From NCBI GenBank assembly GCA_903897925.1, contig CAIUDG010000128.1, forward strand, positions 1 to 60,560: a stretch of 60,560 nucleotides of DNA. The letters run 5' to 3'. How positions within the stretch are numbered: the first letter of the stretch is position 1; each line of letters begins with the position of its first letter. A program made the translations under genes and the position numbers. Under the pieces are notes generated by a model. It did no database searches, was not told the origin of the DNA, and worked only from the letters and a program-made list of their open reading frames with translations. Positions 1 through 8,322 of this stretch are shown piece by piece. Origin of the DNA: an uncultured beta proteobacterium. Its GTDB lineage: Bacteria; Pseudomonadota; Gammaproteobacteria; Burkholderiales; Burkholderiaceae_C.

Positions 1-140
1 AGCTGAGGAGACAATCTCTTGCACAGTTCTATCAAAAACTAACAACCAAGTTTAAGCCAATGGTTGAAAAACTTAATGATGATGCCAAAGAATTAGGAAC
101 ATCAAGCCAAGTAATACTAAATAACTATGTAAAACTTTGA
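1..140 (+). pseudogene. C-terminal fragment of an unknown AT-rich gene
   Basis: An open frame runs from the window edge and stops at TGA 138-140. Its last residues read like a real, Lys/Asn-rich soluble protein (…KFKPMVEKLNDDAKELG…). Base composition is far more AT-rich than anything else in the window and the codons are unlike those of the neighbouring genes. I do not recognise the family. It belongs to the foreign end segment (1 to ~315), so it is probably not a native gene of this chromosome. Confidence 0.4.
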
Positions 141-166
141 ATTAATATATAATATAATATTATATA

Positions 167-315
167 ATGAATCAATACAATCAAAGAATAGCTCAGATGT
201 TAAGACATGATATAGACGCAATGATTAAGAAACATCCAGACCCGATAATGTTTAATTCTAGTGCTCAAGACTCTTTATTTGATAAACCAACAATGAGAGG
301 AGGAAAAGTACAGAA
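167..315 (+). pseudogene. N-terminal fragment of an unknown AT-rich gene, fused at the junction
   Basis: An ATG at 167 follows an extremely AT-rich leader (141-166). It opens a frame whose first ~48 residues (MNQYNQRIAQMLRHDIDAMI…, then …DKPTMRGGK) have coherent protein character. After ~315 the frame runs into the ilvD terminator and antisense ilvD, giving low-quality Arg/Pro-rich text, so the real gene is cut at the junction. The family is not recognised. The composition suggests a virus, phage or other AT-rich genome, but this is inference. Confidence 0.35.
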
Positions 316-330
316 GCGGAAGCGCCCACA

Positions 331-354
331 AAAAAGCCCGCAAGCGCGGGCTTT
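331..354 (-). terminator. Rho-independent terminator of ilvD
   Basis: On the minus strand an AAAGCCCGC arm, a GCTT loop and a GCGGGC arm are followed by six T residues. It lies just downstream of the ilvD stop and marks the last clearly native sequence before the AT-rich end. Confidence 0.85.
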
Positions 355-377
355 CTGCAGACGGAGAAGTGCGCCCC

Positions 378-2237
378 TCAATCCTGCAACAAGGACAAAT
401 CGCGCACCGCACCCTTGTCAGCCGACATCACCAACTTGGCATACGCCCGCAGTGCAGCCGACACCTTGCGCGGACGCGGCAACGCCGGCTTCCAGCCCTT
501 TGCGTCCTGCGCAACACGGCGCCGTGCCAATTCTTCATCGCTCAACAGCACATTGATCGAACGCTGAACGATGTCAATGCGAATACGGTCGCCCGTCTGC
601 ACCAGACCAATCGCACCACCAGCCGCCGCTTCGGGCGAACAGTGGCCAATCGACAAACCGGAAGTGCCACCCGAAAATCGACCATCGGTCAGCAGCGCGC
701 AAGCCTTGCCCAAACCCTTGGACTTGATATAGCTGGTGGGGTAAAGCATCTCCTGCATGCCAGGGCCGCCCTTAGGGCCTTCATAGCGCACGATCACCAC
801 ATCACCCGCCTTGACCTGGTCGTTCAAAATGTGTTCCACCGCCTCGTCCTGGCTCTCCACCACATGCGCCGGGCCTTCAAACACCATCAGGCTGTCGTCC
901 ACACCCGCGGTTTTGACGACGCAACCATTGAGCGCAATATTGCCAGTCAGCACCGCCAGGCCACCCTCTTGCGAAAAAGCGTGCGCGTTGGAACGGATAC
1001 AGCCTTCAGCACGGTCAATATCCAGACTCGGCCAGCGCGTGTTCTGGCTGAACGCCACCTGGGTCGGAATACCAGCCGGGCCGGCCATGTAGAAGGTCTT
1101 CACAGCGTCCGAAGGATTGCGCGCAATGTCCCACTGGTCCAGCGCATCCTTCAGCGTCTTGCTGTGCACCGTCGGCACGTCGGTGTGCAGCTTGCCGGCA
1201 CGGTCCAGTTCGCCCAAGATGCCATAGATGCCGCCAGCACGGTGCACATCTTCAATGTGGTATTTGTTGGTGTTGGGTGCCACCTTGCACAGCTGCGGCA
1301 CGGCGCGCGACAGGCGGTCAATGTCGGCCATGGTGAAGTCGATCTCGGCCTCCTGCGCAATCGCCAGAATGTGCAAGATGGTGTTGGTGGAGCCGCCCAT
1401 GGCGATGTCCAGCGTGATCGCATTCTCAAACGCCTTGAAGCCCACCGAACGCGGCAGGATGCTGCTGTCGTCCTGCTCGTAATAGCGCTGGCACAGCTCC
1501 ACGGCCAGACGCCCGGCGCGCTTGAACAGTTGTTCACGGTCGGCATGCGTTGCCACCACGGTGCCGTTGCCAGGCAACGCCAGGCCGAGCGCTTCGGTCA
1601 GGCAGTTCATGGAGTTGGCGGTGAACATGCCGGAACACGAACCGCAGGTCGGGCAGGCGGCGCGTTCCACTTCGGCGACATCGGCGTCGCTGACCTTGCT
1701 GTCGGCCGCCATCACCATGGCGTCGATCAGGTCGAGCTTTTTGAATTCAATGGTTTGCGTGACGGGGTTGGCGAGCTTGACCTTGCCGGCTTCCATCGGC
1801 CCACCCGAGACGAACACCACCGGAATATTCAAGCGCATTGCCGCCATCAGCATGCCGGGCGTGATTTTGTCGCAGTTGGAGATGCATACCATGGCGTCGG
1901 CGCAGTGGGCGTTGACCATGTATTCGACGCTGTCGGCAATGATGTCGCGGCTGGGCAGCGAATACAGCATGCCGTCATGGCCCATGGCAATACCATCGTC
2001 CACAGCAATGGTATTGAATTCCTTGGCGACGCCGCCGGCAGCCTCGATCTCGCGCGCCACCAGCTGGCCCAGGTCTTTCAGGTGCACGTGGCCGGGCACA
2101 AACTGCGTGAACGAGTTGACCACCGCAATGATGGGTTTGCTGAAATCGTCGTCCTTCATGCCAGTGGCTCGCCACAGCGAGCGGGCGCCCGCCATATTGC
2201 GGCCGGCGGTGGAAGTTTTGGAGCGGTATTGGGGCAT
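378..2237 (-). CDS. ilvD: dihydroxy-acid dehydratase
   Basis: Catalyses dehydration of 2,3-dihydroxy-isovalerate and 2,3-dihydroxy-3-methylvalerate to the 2-keto acids in valine, isoleucine and leucine synthesis, in the cytoplasm. The 619-residue product matches the long IlvD class (E. coli about 616). Iron-sulfur ligands are visible as Cys122 in [12 protein letters not shown] and Cys195 in [12 protein letters not shown]. The C-terminal [15 protein letters not shown] block is intact. I chose ATG 2237 (protein MPQYRSKTS…) because the family starts there and an AAAGG lies just upstream; the frame stays open further upstream without homology. The gene lies 113 bp downstream of the ParB-like gene on the same strand, so the two may be co-transcribed. 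Confidence 0.96.
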   Translation of the reverse strand: MPQYRSKTSTAGRNMAGARSLWRATGMKDDDFSKPIIAVVNSFTQFVPGHVHLKDLGQLVAREIEAAGGVAKEFNTIAVDDGIAMGHDGMLYSLPSRDIIADSVEYMVNAHCADAMVCISNCDKITPGMLMAAMRLNIPVVFVSGGPMEAGKVKLANPVTQTIEFKKLDLIDAMVMAADSKVSDADVAEVERAACPTCGSCSGMFTANSMNCLTEALGLALPGNGTVVATHADREQLFKRAGRLAVELCQRYYEQDDSSILPRSVGFKAFENAITLDIAMGGSTNTILHILAIAQEAEIDFTMADIDRLSRAVPQLCKVAPNTNKYHIEDVHRAGGIYGILGELDRAGKLHTDVPTVHSKTLKDALDQWDIARNPSDAVKTFYMAGPAGIPTQVAFSQNTRWPSLDIDRAEGCIRSNAHAFSQEGGLAVLTGNIALNGCVVKTAGVDDSLMVFEGPAHVVESQDEAVEHILNDQVKAGDVVIVRYEGPKGGPGMQEMLYPTSYIKSKGLGKACALLTDGRFSGGTSGLSIGHCSPEAAAGGAIGLVQTGDRIRIDIVQRSINVLLSDEELARRRVAQDAKGWKPALPRPRKVSAALRAYAKLVMSADKGAVRDLSLLQD

Positions 2238-2350
2238 TCTGAAACCTTTCGGACTGGCTGCCGCCAGGTACACAGTTGTCCTGGCGGCTGCGGGAATTGG
2301 CGATTTTATGACGCGGCAGGCGGAGCCGTAGCGGCGGCCTGCGCGCCGGG

Positions 2351-3100
2351 CTAGACCAGGGGCGGCAAATCGGGCGCTGCGTCGTCGGCGCCGTGGCGCT
2401 TGGCCAGTCGCGCCTGGATATTCGCCAGGCTCGGCAGCGCCGCCGCCTGAACGCCGTGGTAGCCGGGCAAACCTGCGGCCGCAGGCGCATGGGCCAGCAA
2501 TACCGCCTGGTGAATGGCCTGCGCCAGTTGTGCCTGACAAATCAGCGGCCGCGCCACCTTGTCACGGAAATAGTCGGCCCAGAGGAACTCGGTGAACGGC
2601 ACATCCACCTTGTCATACGCGCCGGCTTTGCGTGCCAACCCAGCCAGACTGCGGTAGGGGTCGTCCACCAGTGCCGACAAATAGCGGGGAATGGCGCTGA
2701 CGCGCTGGCCCTGTCCGTCATAGGGGTGGCTCAGGTGGTGCTCCTCCAGCTTGGCGAAAAACTGCGCCATGCTCAAATCATGGTGGGTGGACAAATCTTT
2801 AACGATCTGGAAACTGCAGGCGCGGTAGGGATTGGCAGCCGCCGGTTCGGCGCTGGCATCCCATTCATCGGCCAGCTTCACCAGGGCCAGTCCCATGTGG
2901 TGGTGGTCAGTCAGGTACATCCGGCCATCGGGACCCAGCACCGCAGGTATCGGGTGGCCCTTCAGGTATTTTTCCAGGTTGCCGGGTTTTTGCGCGCGTT
3001 CGCGCAGTTCCTGCATTTTCAAATCGACTTCCAGATAACCCACCGAACATTGGGTTGGCCGCATCACATCGGTACTGGTCCAGTGCACCTTGCTGTCCAT
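2351..3100 (-). CDS. ParB-like nuclease-family protein (ParBc_2 type)
   Basis: The 249-residue soluble protein has an N-terminal region resembling the ParBc_2 family. It includes a substrate-like segment [12 protein letters not shown] (about residues 17-28) and a histidine cluster YLTDHHHMG (about 62-70), which is typical of this group. There is no signal peptide or membrane segment. Despite the family name these proteins are not the chromosomal segregation ParB, and their activity is poorly established, so I give no function. ATG 3100 has an AAGGAG 14 bases upstream. It ends 113 bp before ilvD in the same direction. Confidence 0.7.
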   Translation of the reverse strand: MDSKVHWTSTDVMRPTQCSVGYLEVDLKMQELRERAQKPGNLEKYLKGHPIPAVLGPDGRMYLTDHHHMGLALVKLADEWDASAEPAAANPYRACSFQIVKDLSTHHDLSMAQFFAKLEEHHLSHPYDGQGQRVSAIPRYLSALVDDPYRSLAGLARKAGAYDKVDVPFTEFLWADYFRDKVARPLICQAQLAQAIHQAVLLAHAPAAAGLPGYHGVQAAALPSLANIQARLAKRHGADDAAPDLPPLV

Positions 3101-3206
3101 GGTTTGACTTGCGCTCCTTCTATGCCACCGGGGAATCGGCGACCGGCCTCAGTGTAAGTGCTCCGGGCGCACGGCGCGGCGGTCCTGGCCCCGCCAGCCG
3201 GCGCAT

Positions 3207-3252
3207 AAAAAAAGCGGCAACGCGCAGCGACCGGTGCCGCGCATTGCCGCTT
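3207..3252 (-). terminator. terminator of the TonB-dependent receptor gene
   Basis: On the minus strand a long stem (AAGCGGCAAtGCGCG with CGCGtTGCCGCTT) ends in seven T residues, about 40 bases after the receptor stop codon. Confidence 0.85.
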
Positions 3253-3290
3253 GCAGTCGGCAGCAGACCAGGGTCTGCCGCAACGCCTGC

Positions 3291-5540
3291 TTAGAAGTCG
3301 AGTGTCAAAGTCACCATCACACTGCGTCCTGGAACCACCGTCAGCAAATCGGTATTGCTCGGTGCAGCGCCCGTGGAGCCGGCGGCTGGCGAAGCAATAC
3401 CAGTGATCGCATGCGAGTCCAGCAAATTGTTGACGCCCACTTGGACCTTCGCTTGCTTGGTGAGCGGATTCGGCGACTTCACGGTGTAGTTAACAAACAT
3501 ATTCCACAGCACGACTGGCGCGATGTTGAATGCCTCGTGGTTGCCCGCCTTGTCGTCTGCAAACATCTGGCCAACCCGGTTCGCGGAAAGGCTCACGTCC
3601 CAGACATCTTTCACATAGGTCAGCTGCACCGTTTCGGTATCCGACGGTGCACCGGCAACCCACATGCCAGTGTCATATTTGACGCTGCCGAGCGAACCGT
3701 TCATGTACAGATTGAAGCCGTTACCGAGCACCACGCTGGATTCCAGCTCCAGGCCCTGGCTGACTTCGGTGCCGCTCAACACATAGCCCACATTGCCATT
3801 GGCATCCGGTGGCAAAGCGGTATAGCTGCCGTCCAGTGTGATCTGGTAGATATCAGCAGCAAAGGTGTATTGCGGTGCGTTCCACACCGTGCCGAATTGC
3901 AATCCGGTGGAACGGGTTGCCTTGGGCGCTGGATTGACCGCCGCATTCTTCACGTCAAATACGCTGGTGCTGGGGATCTGGTCGCCCGCAGAATACTGGC
4001 CATACAAAGACCAGTTCGGCTGCAACATGTAGTGAACATCCAAGGACGGCAGCCAGTCGGTATAGGTGATCGAATTGGCCAGCGTTGACGCACCGCCGGT
4101 GGCCGAGGTGGTCACACCGTTGACCACTGGTCCGGCCGTTCCGCCCAGCAGACCGACGGCGCCGCCGTTGTCCTGCGCATGGACGAAATCTTGCGTATAG
4201 GACGCATACTTCACACCCGGCGTGACCTTCAGACGGTCATTGATCTTGAACTCGTACTCAGCATAAGGCTGCGCCGTAGTGGTGGTGTAGTTTTCAGAAA
4301 AGTTTGGCAGTGGCTCATCGGTCCAGGTGAGCGGATTGGTTGGGCTCTGGAAACGATAGCTGCGCGCTTGTTCCAGCCACAGGCCGGTACGCAAAGTTCC
4401 GGTACCAGTTTCTTCGCTCATGCGCAGCAAGTTGCCGTTGGTAATGTAGGAATTGAGCTTGTCGGTGCCGGCCACCGCAATGTTGCCATTCACTGGCAGG
4501 GCTGCAGCCGAGTTGGCGTAATTTTGCTTGTTGTGGTACGAATAGCGGTACAACTTGTCGTCCACCACCCAGCCATTGTCGAGCTTGGTGTTCAGTCCGA
4601 GGTATTCAAAGTCGGTCTGAATGTCATAGAAGTTGAAGCCGTAGTAGTTGCCAAGCGCTGCGTTCGAACTCAGCATGTCAACGTAGTCACCAGCGTTGTA
4701 GTTCAAGCGCGTCACGCCCTTGATATTCGGTGTGTTGTTTTTCAATTCCAGCATGGACGCAAACAGCGTGTAGGTTGTGTCCGCGTTTTCGGCGTACTGG
4801 TATTTCGCAGAGCCCGCCAGGCGTGCCTGTTTGTTCAAAATTTCATAGCCGCTGGAGTTCATTCCCTGCAGGTTGAACATCAGGCTGGACTTGCCTTCTT
4901 CACCAAACTGGCCGGTCTGGTGCTCGATACCGAGCACGCTGGTTTCCCAGGATCCATAGGTTGCCATGACACTGGTCACGGGTTCCGCTTCCAATTTGCG
5001 CGAGCGCAAATCAACGTTGCCACCGAAAGTGGCCTGACCAATGGTGGCGGCCGTTCCGGGGCTGCGGTCAATCACTGCACCACCGAGGAAATCGTCCGGG
5101 AAGAAGACCCAGGAATGGTGGCTGACACCGTTCGTGTCGTTGAAGGGAATGCCTTCAAAACTCAGCACCATATTGCTGTCGCTCAGACCGCGCACCGTCA
5201 CTTTGGCGTCGCCCAGACCGACACCGTTGGGGGTGTAGCTAAAGGCACCGGGGGTCATGGAAATCGCCTGCGTGTAGTCGCCCAGCGGCGTCATGTAGTC
5301 GCGAATTGCCTTGTCGCTGACGATCGACGTGGCAGTGCGTGCGTCCAGCGAACTCTGCGATGGAGCCACTTCGCTGGCTTCCAGCGTCACAGGTGCCACG
5401 CCGGTGATTTCAACCGGCTTGAGTTGCACTTTGGAATCGGATTGAGCCTGCGCCGCGGCAGCCATGCAAAGCAGGGCCACTGCGCCAGAAATACGCGCCA
5501 GCTTGGCTGGCGTCCGATGCATCGGATAGGTCTTTTTCAT
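3291..5540 (-). CDS. TonB-dependent outer-membrane receptor
   Basis: A 749-residue outer-membrane receptor that would import a scarce ligand using TonB energy. It has a signal peptide (about residues 1-32, ending AQA), then a plug domain with the typical TVRGLSDSNMVLSFEGIPFND segment (about residues 110-135). A long beta-barrel region follows, ending in the aromatic Phe of LTLDF. The ligand cannot be read from the sequence. Neighbouring tonB/exbD genes and three secreted phosphatases suggest an organic phosphorus compound. The start codon abuts the exbB remnant on the other strand, leaving no promoter or convincing ribosome site. The 5' context is therefore probably rearranged or misassembled, and the true start may be this ATG or the ATG six codons later. 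Confidence 0.9.
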   Translation of the reverse strand: MKKTYPMHRTPAKLARISGAVALLCMAAAAQAQSDSKVQLKPVEITGVAPVTLEASEVAPSQSSLDARTATSIVSDKAIRDYMTPLGDYTQAISMTPGAFSYTPNGVGLGDAKVTVRGLSDSNMVLSFEGIPFNDTNGVSHHSWVFFPDDFLGGAVIDRSPGTAATIGQATFGGNVDLRSRKLEAEPVTSVMATYGSWETSVLGIEHQTGQFGEEGKSSLMFNLQGMNSSGYEILNKQARLAGSAKYQYAENADTTYTLFASMLELKNNTPNIKGVTRLNYNAGDYVDMLSSNAALGNYYGFNFYDIQTDFEYLGLNTKLDNGWVVDDKLYRYSYHNKQNYANSAAALPVNGNIAVAGTDKLNSYITNGNLLRMSEETGTGTLRTGLWLEQARSYRFQSPTNPLTWTDEPLPNFSENYTTTTAQPYAEYEFKINDRLKVTPGVKYASYTQDFVHAQDNGGAVGLLGGTAGPVVNGVTTSATGGASTLANSITYTDWLPSLDVHYMLQPNWSLYGQYSAGDQIPSTSVFDVKNAAVNPAPKATRSTGLQFGTVWNAPQYTFAADIYQITLDGSYTALPPDANGNVGYVLSGTEVSQGLELESSVVLGNGFNLYMNGSLGSVKYDTGMWVAGAPSDTETVQLTYVKDVWDVSLSANRVGQMFADDKAGNHEAFNIAPVVLWNMFVNYTVKSPNPLTKQAKVQVGVNNLLDSHAITGIASPAAGSTGAAPSNTDLLTVVPGRSVMVTLTLDF

Positions 5541-5541
5541 A

Positions 5542-6027
5542 ATGAGTTTTCAGGAAGTGGAAAGCGTCAACCAGCTGGAGCCCACCAGCCCCTACCGCTT
5601 CATCACCACCCAAGGTCTGGAAAGCGCCACCAAGCATTCCGGATTGCTCGACACGATTGACTTCAACACCTGGGTCACGCTGAATATCCAGCGTGCGGTC
5701 GGACGCATTCAAAGCAATCTGCACGAAGGTCTTTCGCTGCTCGCAACGGTGGGCTCCACGGCACCATTTGTCGGCTTGTTCGGCACCGTCTGGGGCATCT
5801 ACAACGCCCTGGTCAGCATCGGCCTGTCGGGCCAGGCCAGCATCGACAAGGTGGCCGGACCGGTCGGCGAATCGCTGATCATGACCGCCATCGGACTGGC
5901 GGTGGCGGTGCCTGCAGTACTTGGCTACAACCTGCTGGTACGACGCAACAAAATGATGATGGAAACCGTCCACTCATTTGGCAGTGATCTGCATGCGGTA
6001 CTGCTCGCCGGTGACGCACGCGGCTAA
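5542..6027 (+). pseudogene. exbB: ExbB/TolQ/MotA proton channel, N-terminally truncated
   Basis: The 161 residues from the first ATG match the C-terminal two thirds of ExbB. TM2 is about residues 66-90 (ATVGSTAPFVGLFGTVWG) and TM3 about 110-133 (GPVGESLIMTAIGLAVAVPA). Full-length ExbB of this type is about 230-240 residues, so the first transmembrane helix and part of the cytoplasmic domain are missing. The frame is closed upstream by TAG at 5527-5529, inside the divergent receptor gene. It heads the exbB-exbD-exbD-tonB run and would supply proton-motive energy to TonB if intact. Either the gene is broken in the cell or about 220 bp plus the shared promoter region were lost in assembly. Confidence 0.75.
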
Positions 6028-6041
6028 GCTGGACCTGGCAG

Positions 6042-6467
6042 ATGGCGATTCAATTTCAACAGGACAGCGAAGAAACAGAGATCAGCACCATCAACACCAC
6101 GCCACTGGTGGACGTGATGCTGGTGCTGCTCATCATCTTCCTCATCACCATTCCGGTTGCCACCAGTTCGGTGGCGGTGCAGCTGCCCAAGCAACGCGTT
6201 GAAATACGCGAAGTCAGCCCCAACGATGTGGTGATATCGGTGGACCAGAACGGCCACATTTACTGGCATGACCATCCGCTGCAAAACGCCGCCGAACTGA
6301 GTGGCCGGCTGCGCGAAGCGGCGGCCCGTCAACCACAACCCACCATCCACGTGCGTGGCGACCAGCGTGCACGCTATGACGGCATTGGCCGAATTCTGTA
6401 TGCCTGCCAGGTGGCCGGCATCGCCAAGGTCAGCTTCATCACAGAACCACCCGCCGCAGGAGGCTAG
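6042..6467 (+). CDS. exbD: ExbD/TolR family biopolymer transport protein (copy 1)
   Basis: A 141-residue inner-membrane protein with a single N-terminal helix and a periplasmic domain. The helix carries the essential Asp24 in the motif NTTPLVDVMLVLLIIF, the proton-responsive residue of ExbD. It pairs with ExbB to drive TonB. It starts 14 bp after the exbB stop and is followed after 7 bp by a second exbD, so exbB-exbD-exbD-tonB form one operon. Copy 1 and copy 2 differ clearly outside the helix, so this is not a recent tandem duplication. Confidence 0.93.
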   Translation: MAIQFQQDSEETEISTINTTPLVDVMLVLLIIFLITIPVATSSVAVQLPKQRVEIREVSPNDVVISVDQNGHIYWHDHPLQNAAELSGRLREAAARQPQPTIHVRGDQRARYDGIGRILYACQVAGIAKVSFITEPPAAGG

Positions 6468-6474
6468 CAGCACC

Positions 6475-6900
6475 ATGGCCATTGCAATGCCCACCTCCGG
6501 TGGCGACGAACCGGAAGAAATTCTGGACATCAACACCACACCGCTGATCGACGTCATGCTGGTGCTGCTGGTGATGCTGATCATCACCATTCCGATCCAG
6601 CTCCACGCGGTGAAGCTGGAGCTTCCGGTCGCACACACCGCGGCCAACCCGGTGAAGCCGGAATTGATTCGCATCGATATAGATGCAAGCAACCAGATTT
6701 TCTGGCAAGGCGAAGCGGTCAGTACCGACAAGCTCGACGAATACATGCGCAACACGGCACAACTGCAACCGCAGCCGGACCTGCACTTGCGCACAGACAA
6801 GAATGCCAGCTACACCGTTTTCGCCGATGTGCTGGCGGCCTCACGCCGGCAGGGCCTGACCCGTATTGCGGTGGTCGGTGCCGAACAATTTGCCCCCTGA
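6475..6900 (+). CDS. exbD: ExbD/TolR family biopolymer transport protein (copy 2)
   Basis: A 141-residue protein with the same plan as the preceding gene. A short cytoplasmic tail is followed by the helix with Asp26 in INTTPLIDVMLVLLVML and a periplasmic domain. I chose ATG 6475 because an AGGAGG lies 11 bases upstream (6458-6463); the frame is open further upstream but overlaps copy 1. Paired exbD genes are known in specialised TonB systems such as that of Xanthomonas, where one copy is ligand-specific, so this operon may serve the adjacent receptor rather than general iron uptake (inference). Confidence 0.93.
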   Translation: MAIAMPTSGGDEPEEILDINTTPLIDVMLVLLVMLIITIPIQLHAVKLELPVAHTAANPVKPELIRIDIDASNQIFWQGEAVSTDKLDEYMRNTAQLQPQPDLHLRTDKNASYTVFADVLAASRRQGLTRIAVVGAEQFAP

Positions 6901-6903
6901 ACC

Positions 6904-7536
6904 ATGTACGCAAATACGCTCTCCTACCAAGACACTCCACAACGCGTTTCCGGCTTTGCGCTGGTGCTGGTGTTCCATCTGTTCCTTGGCTGGCTGCTGC
7001 TTTCCGGCACCGCCAGCAAGGGCTTGCAATTGCTGGTCAAGCCACTCACTGCGGTGGTGATTCAGGAAGTTCATATTGCGCCACCACCGCCCCCACCGCG
7101 CCAGCCCAAACCGACCCCGCCGCGCCCGGCCGACTTCATTCCGCCGTCTGAAAGCACAGTGCCCGTCCCGTCGAACTTTGTACTGGAGTCGGCCCCGGTG
7201 CCGGCACCGCAAGCTACCACCGCACCAGTGGCCAAAGCTGTCGAAGCACCGGCAGCACCAGCACCCGCAGCCGAGCCCGCACAGGTCGATATGGCCATCG
7301 CATGCCCCAGCCAGGTCGCACCAGAAATGCCACGCAAGGCGCTGGTCGAAGGTGTCCAGGGGGTAGTGAAGGCGCAGGTGCTGATTGCCGAGGGCGCGGT
7401 GCGTGAGGTTACGATTTTGTCGGGCCCGCGTATTTTTTATCCGGCGGTGAAGACCGCCATGCTGCAATACAAATGCACGTCACTGCGCAACGCGGTAACG
7501 GCAATTCAGGAATTCAACTTCCGCGTGCAGCGCTAA
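6904..7536 (+). CDS. tonB: TonB energy-transducing protein
   Basis: A 210-residue protein that transmits proton-motive energy from ExbB/ExbD to outer-membrane receptors. It has a cytoplasmic N-terminus and one transmembrane helix (about 17-34, with His25, as in other TonB helices). A Pro/Ala-rich periplasmic spacer (about 60-135, starting APPPPPPRQPKPTPP) is followed by a C-terminal TonB domain (about 140-210, with the segment EGVQGVVKAQVLI). It starts 3 bp after exbD copy 2, within the same operon, and is followed by a hairpin at 7536-7563. Confidence 0.93.
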   Translation: MYANTLSYQDTPQRVSGFALVLVFHLFLGWLLLSGTASKGLQLLVKPLTAVVIQEVHIAPPPPPPRQPKPTPPRPADFIPPSESTVPVPSNFVLESAPVPAPQATTAPVAKAVEAPAAPAPAAEPAQVDMAIACPSQVAPEMPRKALVEGVQGVVKAQVLIAEGAVREVTILSGPRIFYPAVKTAMLQYKCTSLRNAVTAIQEFNFRVQR

Positions 7537-7563
7537 ACCCAGCCGCCGGCAAGCCGGCTGGGT
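7536..7563 (+). terminator. hairpin between convergent tonB and the acid phosphatase gene
   Basis: AACCCAGCCG and CGGCTGGGTT arms surround a short GC loop directly at the tonB stop. There is no strong T-run, so it may act as a weak or bidirectional terminator. Confidence 0.55.
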
Positions 7564-7575
7564 TGGCGCGCTGGC

Positions 7576-8286
7576 TTAAGGTTTGCCAGGCGTCAGCGGC
7601 ATGAAGCGCTGCAATTCGGCACGTGCAGCAAGCATCTCTTGCTGGTATTGCGGCTTGTTGACCATGGCCGCATGTATCGAATAGGCCAGCACCTTGCTGG
7701 CTTGGATATCGCTGCGGAAATGCACGCCGCAAAGCAGGCGGTTGTTGGCGTATTCATCGGCCCTGGCGAGCAGCACATCGCGCATCTGCGGCGCAACATC
7801 GATCAAACTCAATGCCAGCATATAGCCGGAAGTGGCGTGGCCGCTGGGATAGGAATCGTTGACTGTCTTGGTCTTGCACACCGGATGCAGTGCCGGATCC
7901 AGGTTATAGGGTCGCACCCGCGAAAACACCTGCTTGAGTGGCGTGGTATTCACCCCTTCGTCATTTTTCACGTGGGCCGCAAACGCAGCCATCAGCGGCA
8001 GCTGTTGGGCATTGAACCAGTCACCCATCTGGGCCTGGAATAGAAACATATTTTCGGTCGCTTCATCTTTGCGCACCCGCTCCACCTGTTGTTCCGTGCG
8101 CACCCCTTCAAGCTGCCGCAATTCGGCCAGTTCGGCACGGGTTTGTGCGGAATCTGCCGCAGGTGGCGTTGGCAACAACTGCACCACCCGAATTTCATCG
8201 GGGCCCACAAAGGCGGGCTCCTTGGCCTGGGCAACGCCAAGCTGCAAGATGGCAAGACAAACCGAGCTGATCAGAAAACGCTGCAT
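7576..8286 (-). CDS. secreted class A acid phosphatase (PAP2 superfamily)
   Basis: A 236-residue periplasmic phosphatase expected to release phosphate from a range of phosphomonoesters. It has a signal peptide (residues 1-21, ending AQA). The vanadium-haloperoxidase/PAP2 catalytic triad is present: K118-x6-R125-P126, S148-G149-H150 in YPSGHAT, and R183-x5-H189-x3-D193. The usual SR of the third motif is NR here. An AGGAA lies upstream of ATG 8286. It lies 36 bp after the extended end of the upstream phosphodiesterase-type gene on the same strand with no promoter of its own, so both probably share the Pho-type promoter at 9999-10032. Confidence 0.88.
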   Translation of the reverse strand: MQRFLISSVCLAILQLGVAQAKEPAFVGPDEIRVVQLLPTPPAADSAQTRAELAELRQLEGVRTEQQVERVRKDEATENMFLFQAQMGDWFNAQQLPLMAAFAAHVKNDEGVNTTPLKQVFSRVRPYNLDPALHPVCKTKTVNDSYPSGHATSGYMLALSLIDVAPQMRDVLLARADEYANNRLLCGVHFRSDIQASKVLAYSIHAAMVNKPQYQQEMLAARAELQRFMPLTPGKP

Positions 8287-8322
8287 GAAATATTCCTGTC
8301 GAAGTGAAAAATAAGGGCGGAT

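Noticed and set aside
369..2354. 661-residue plus-strand frame
   Set aside because: It is antisense to ilvD, which has all its cysteine motifs.
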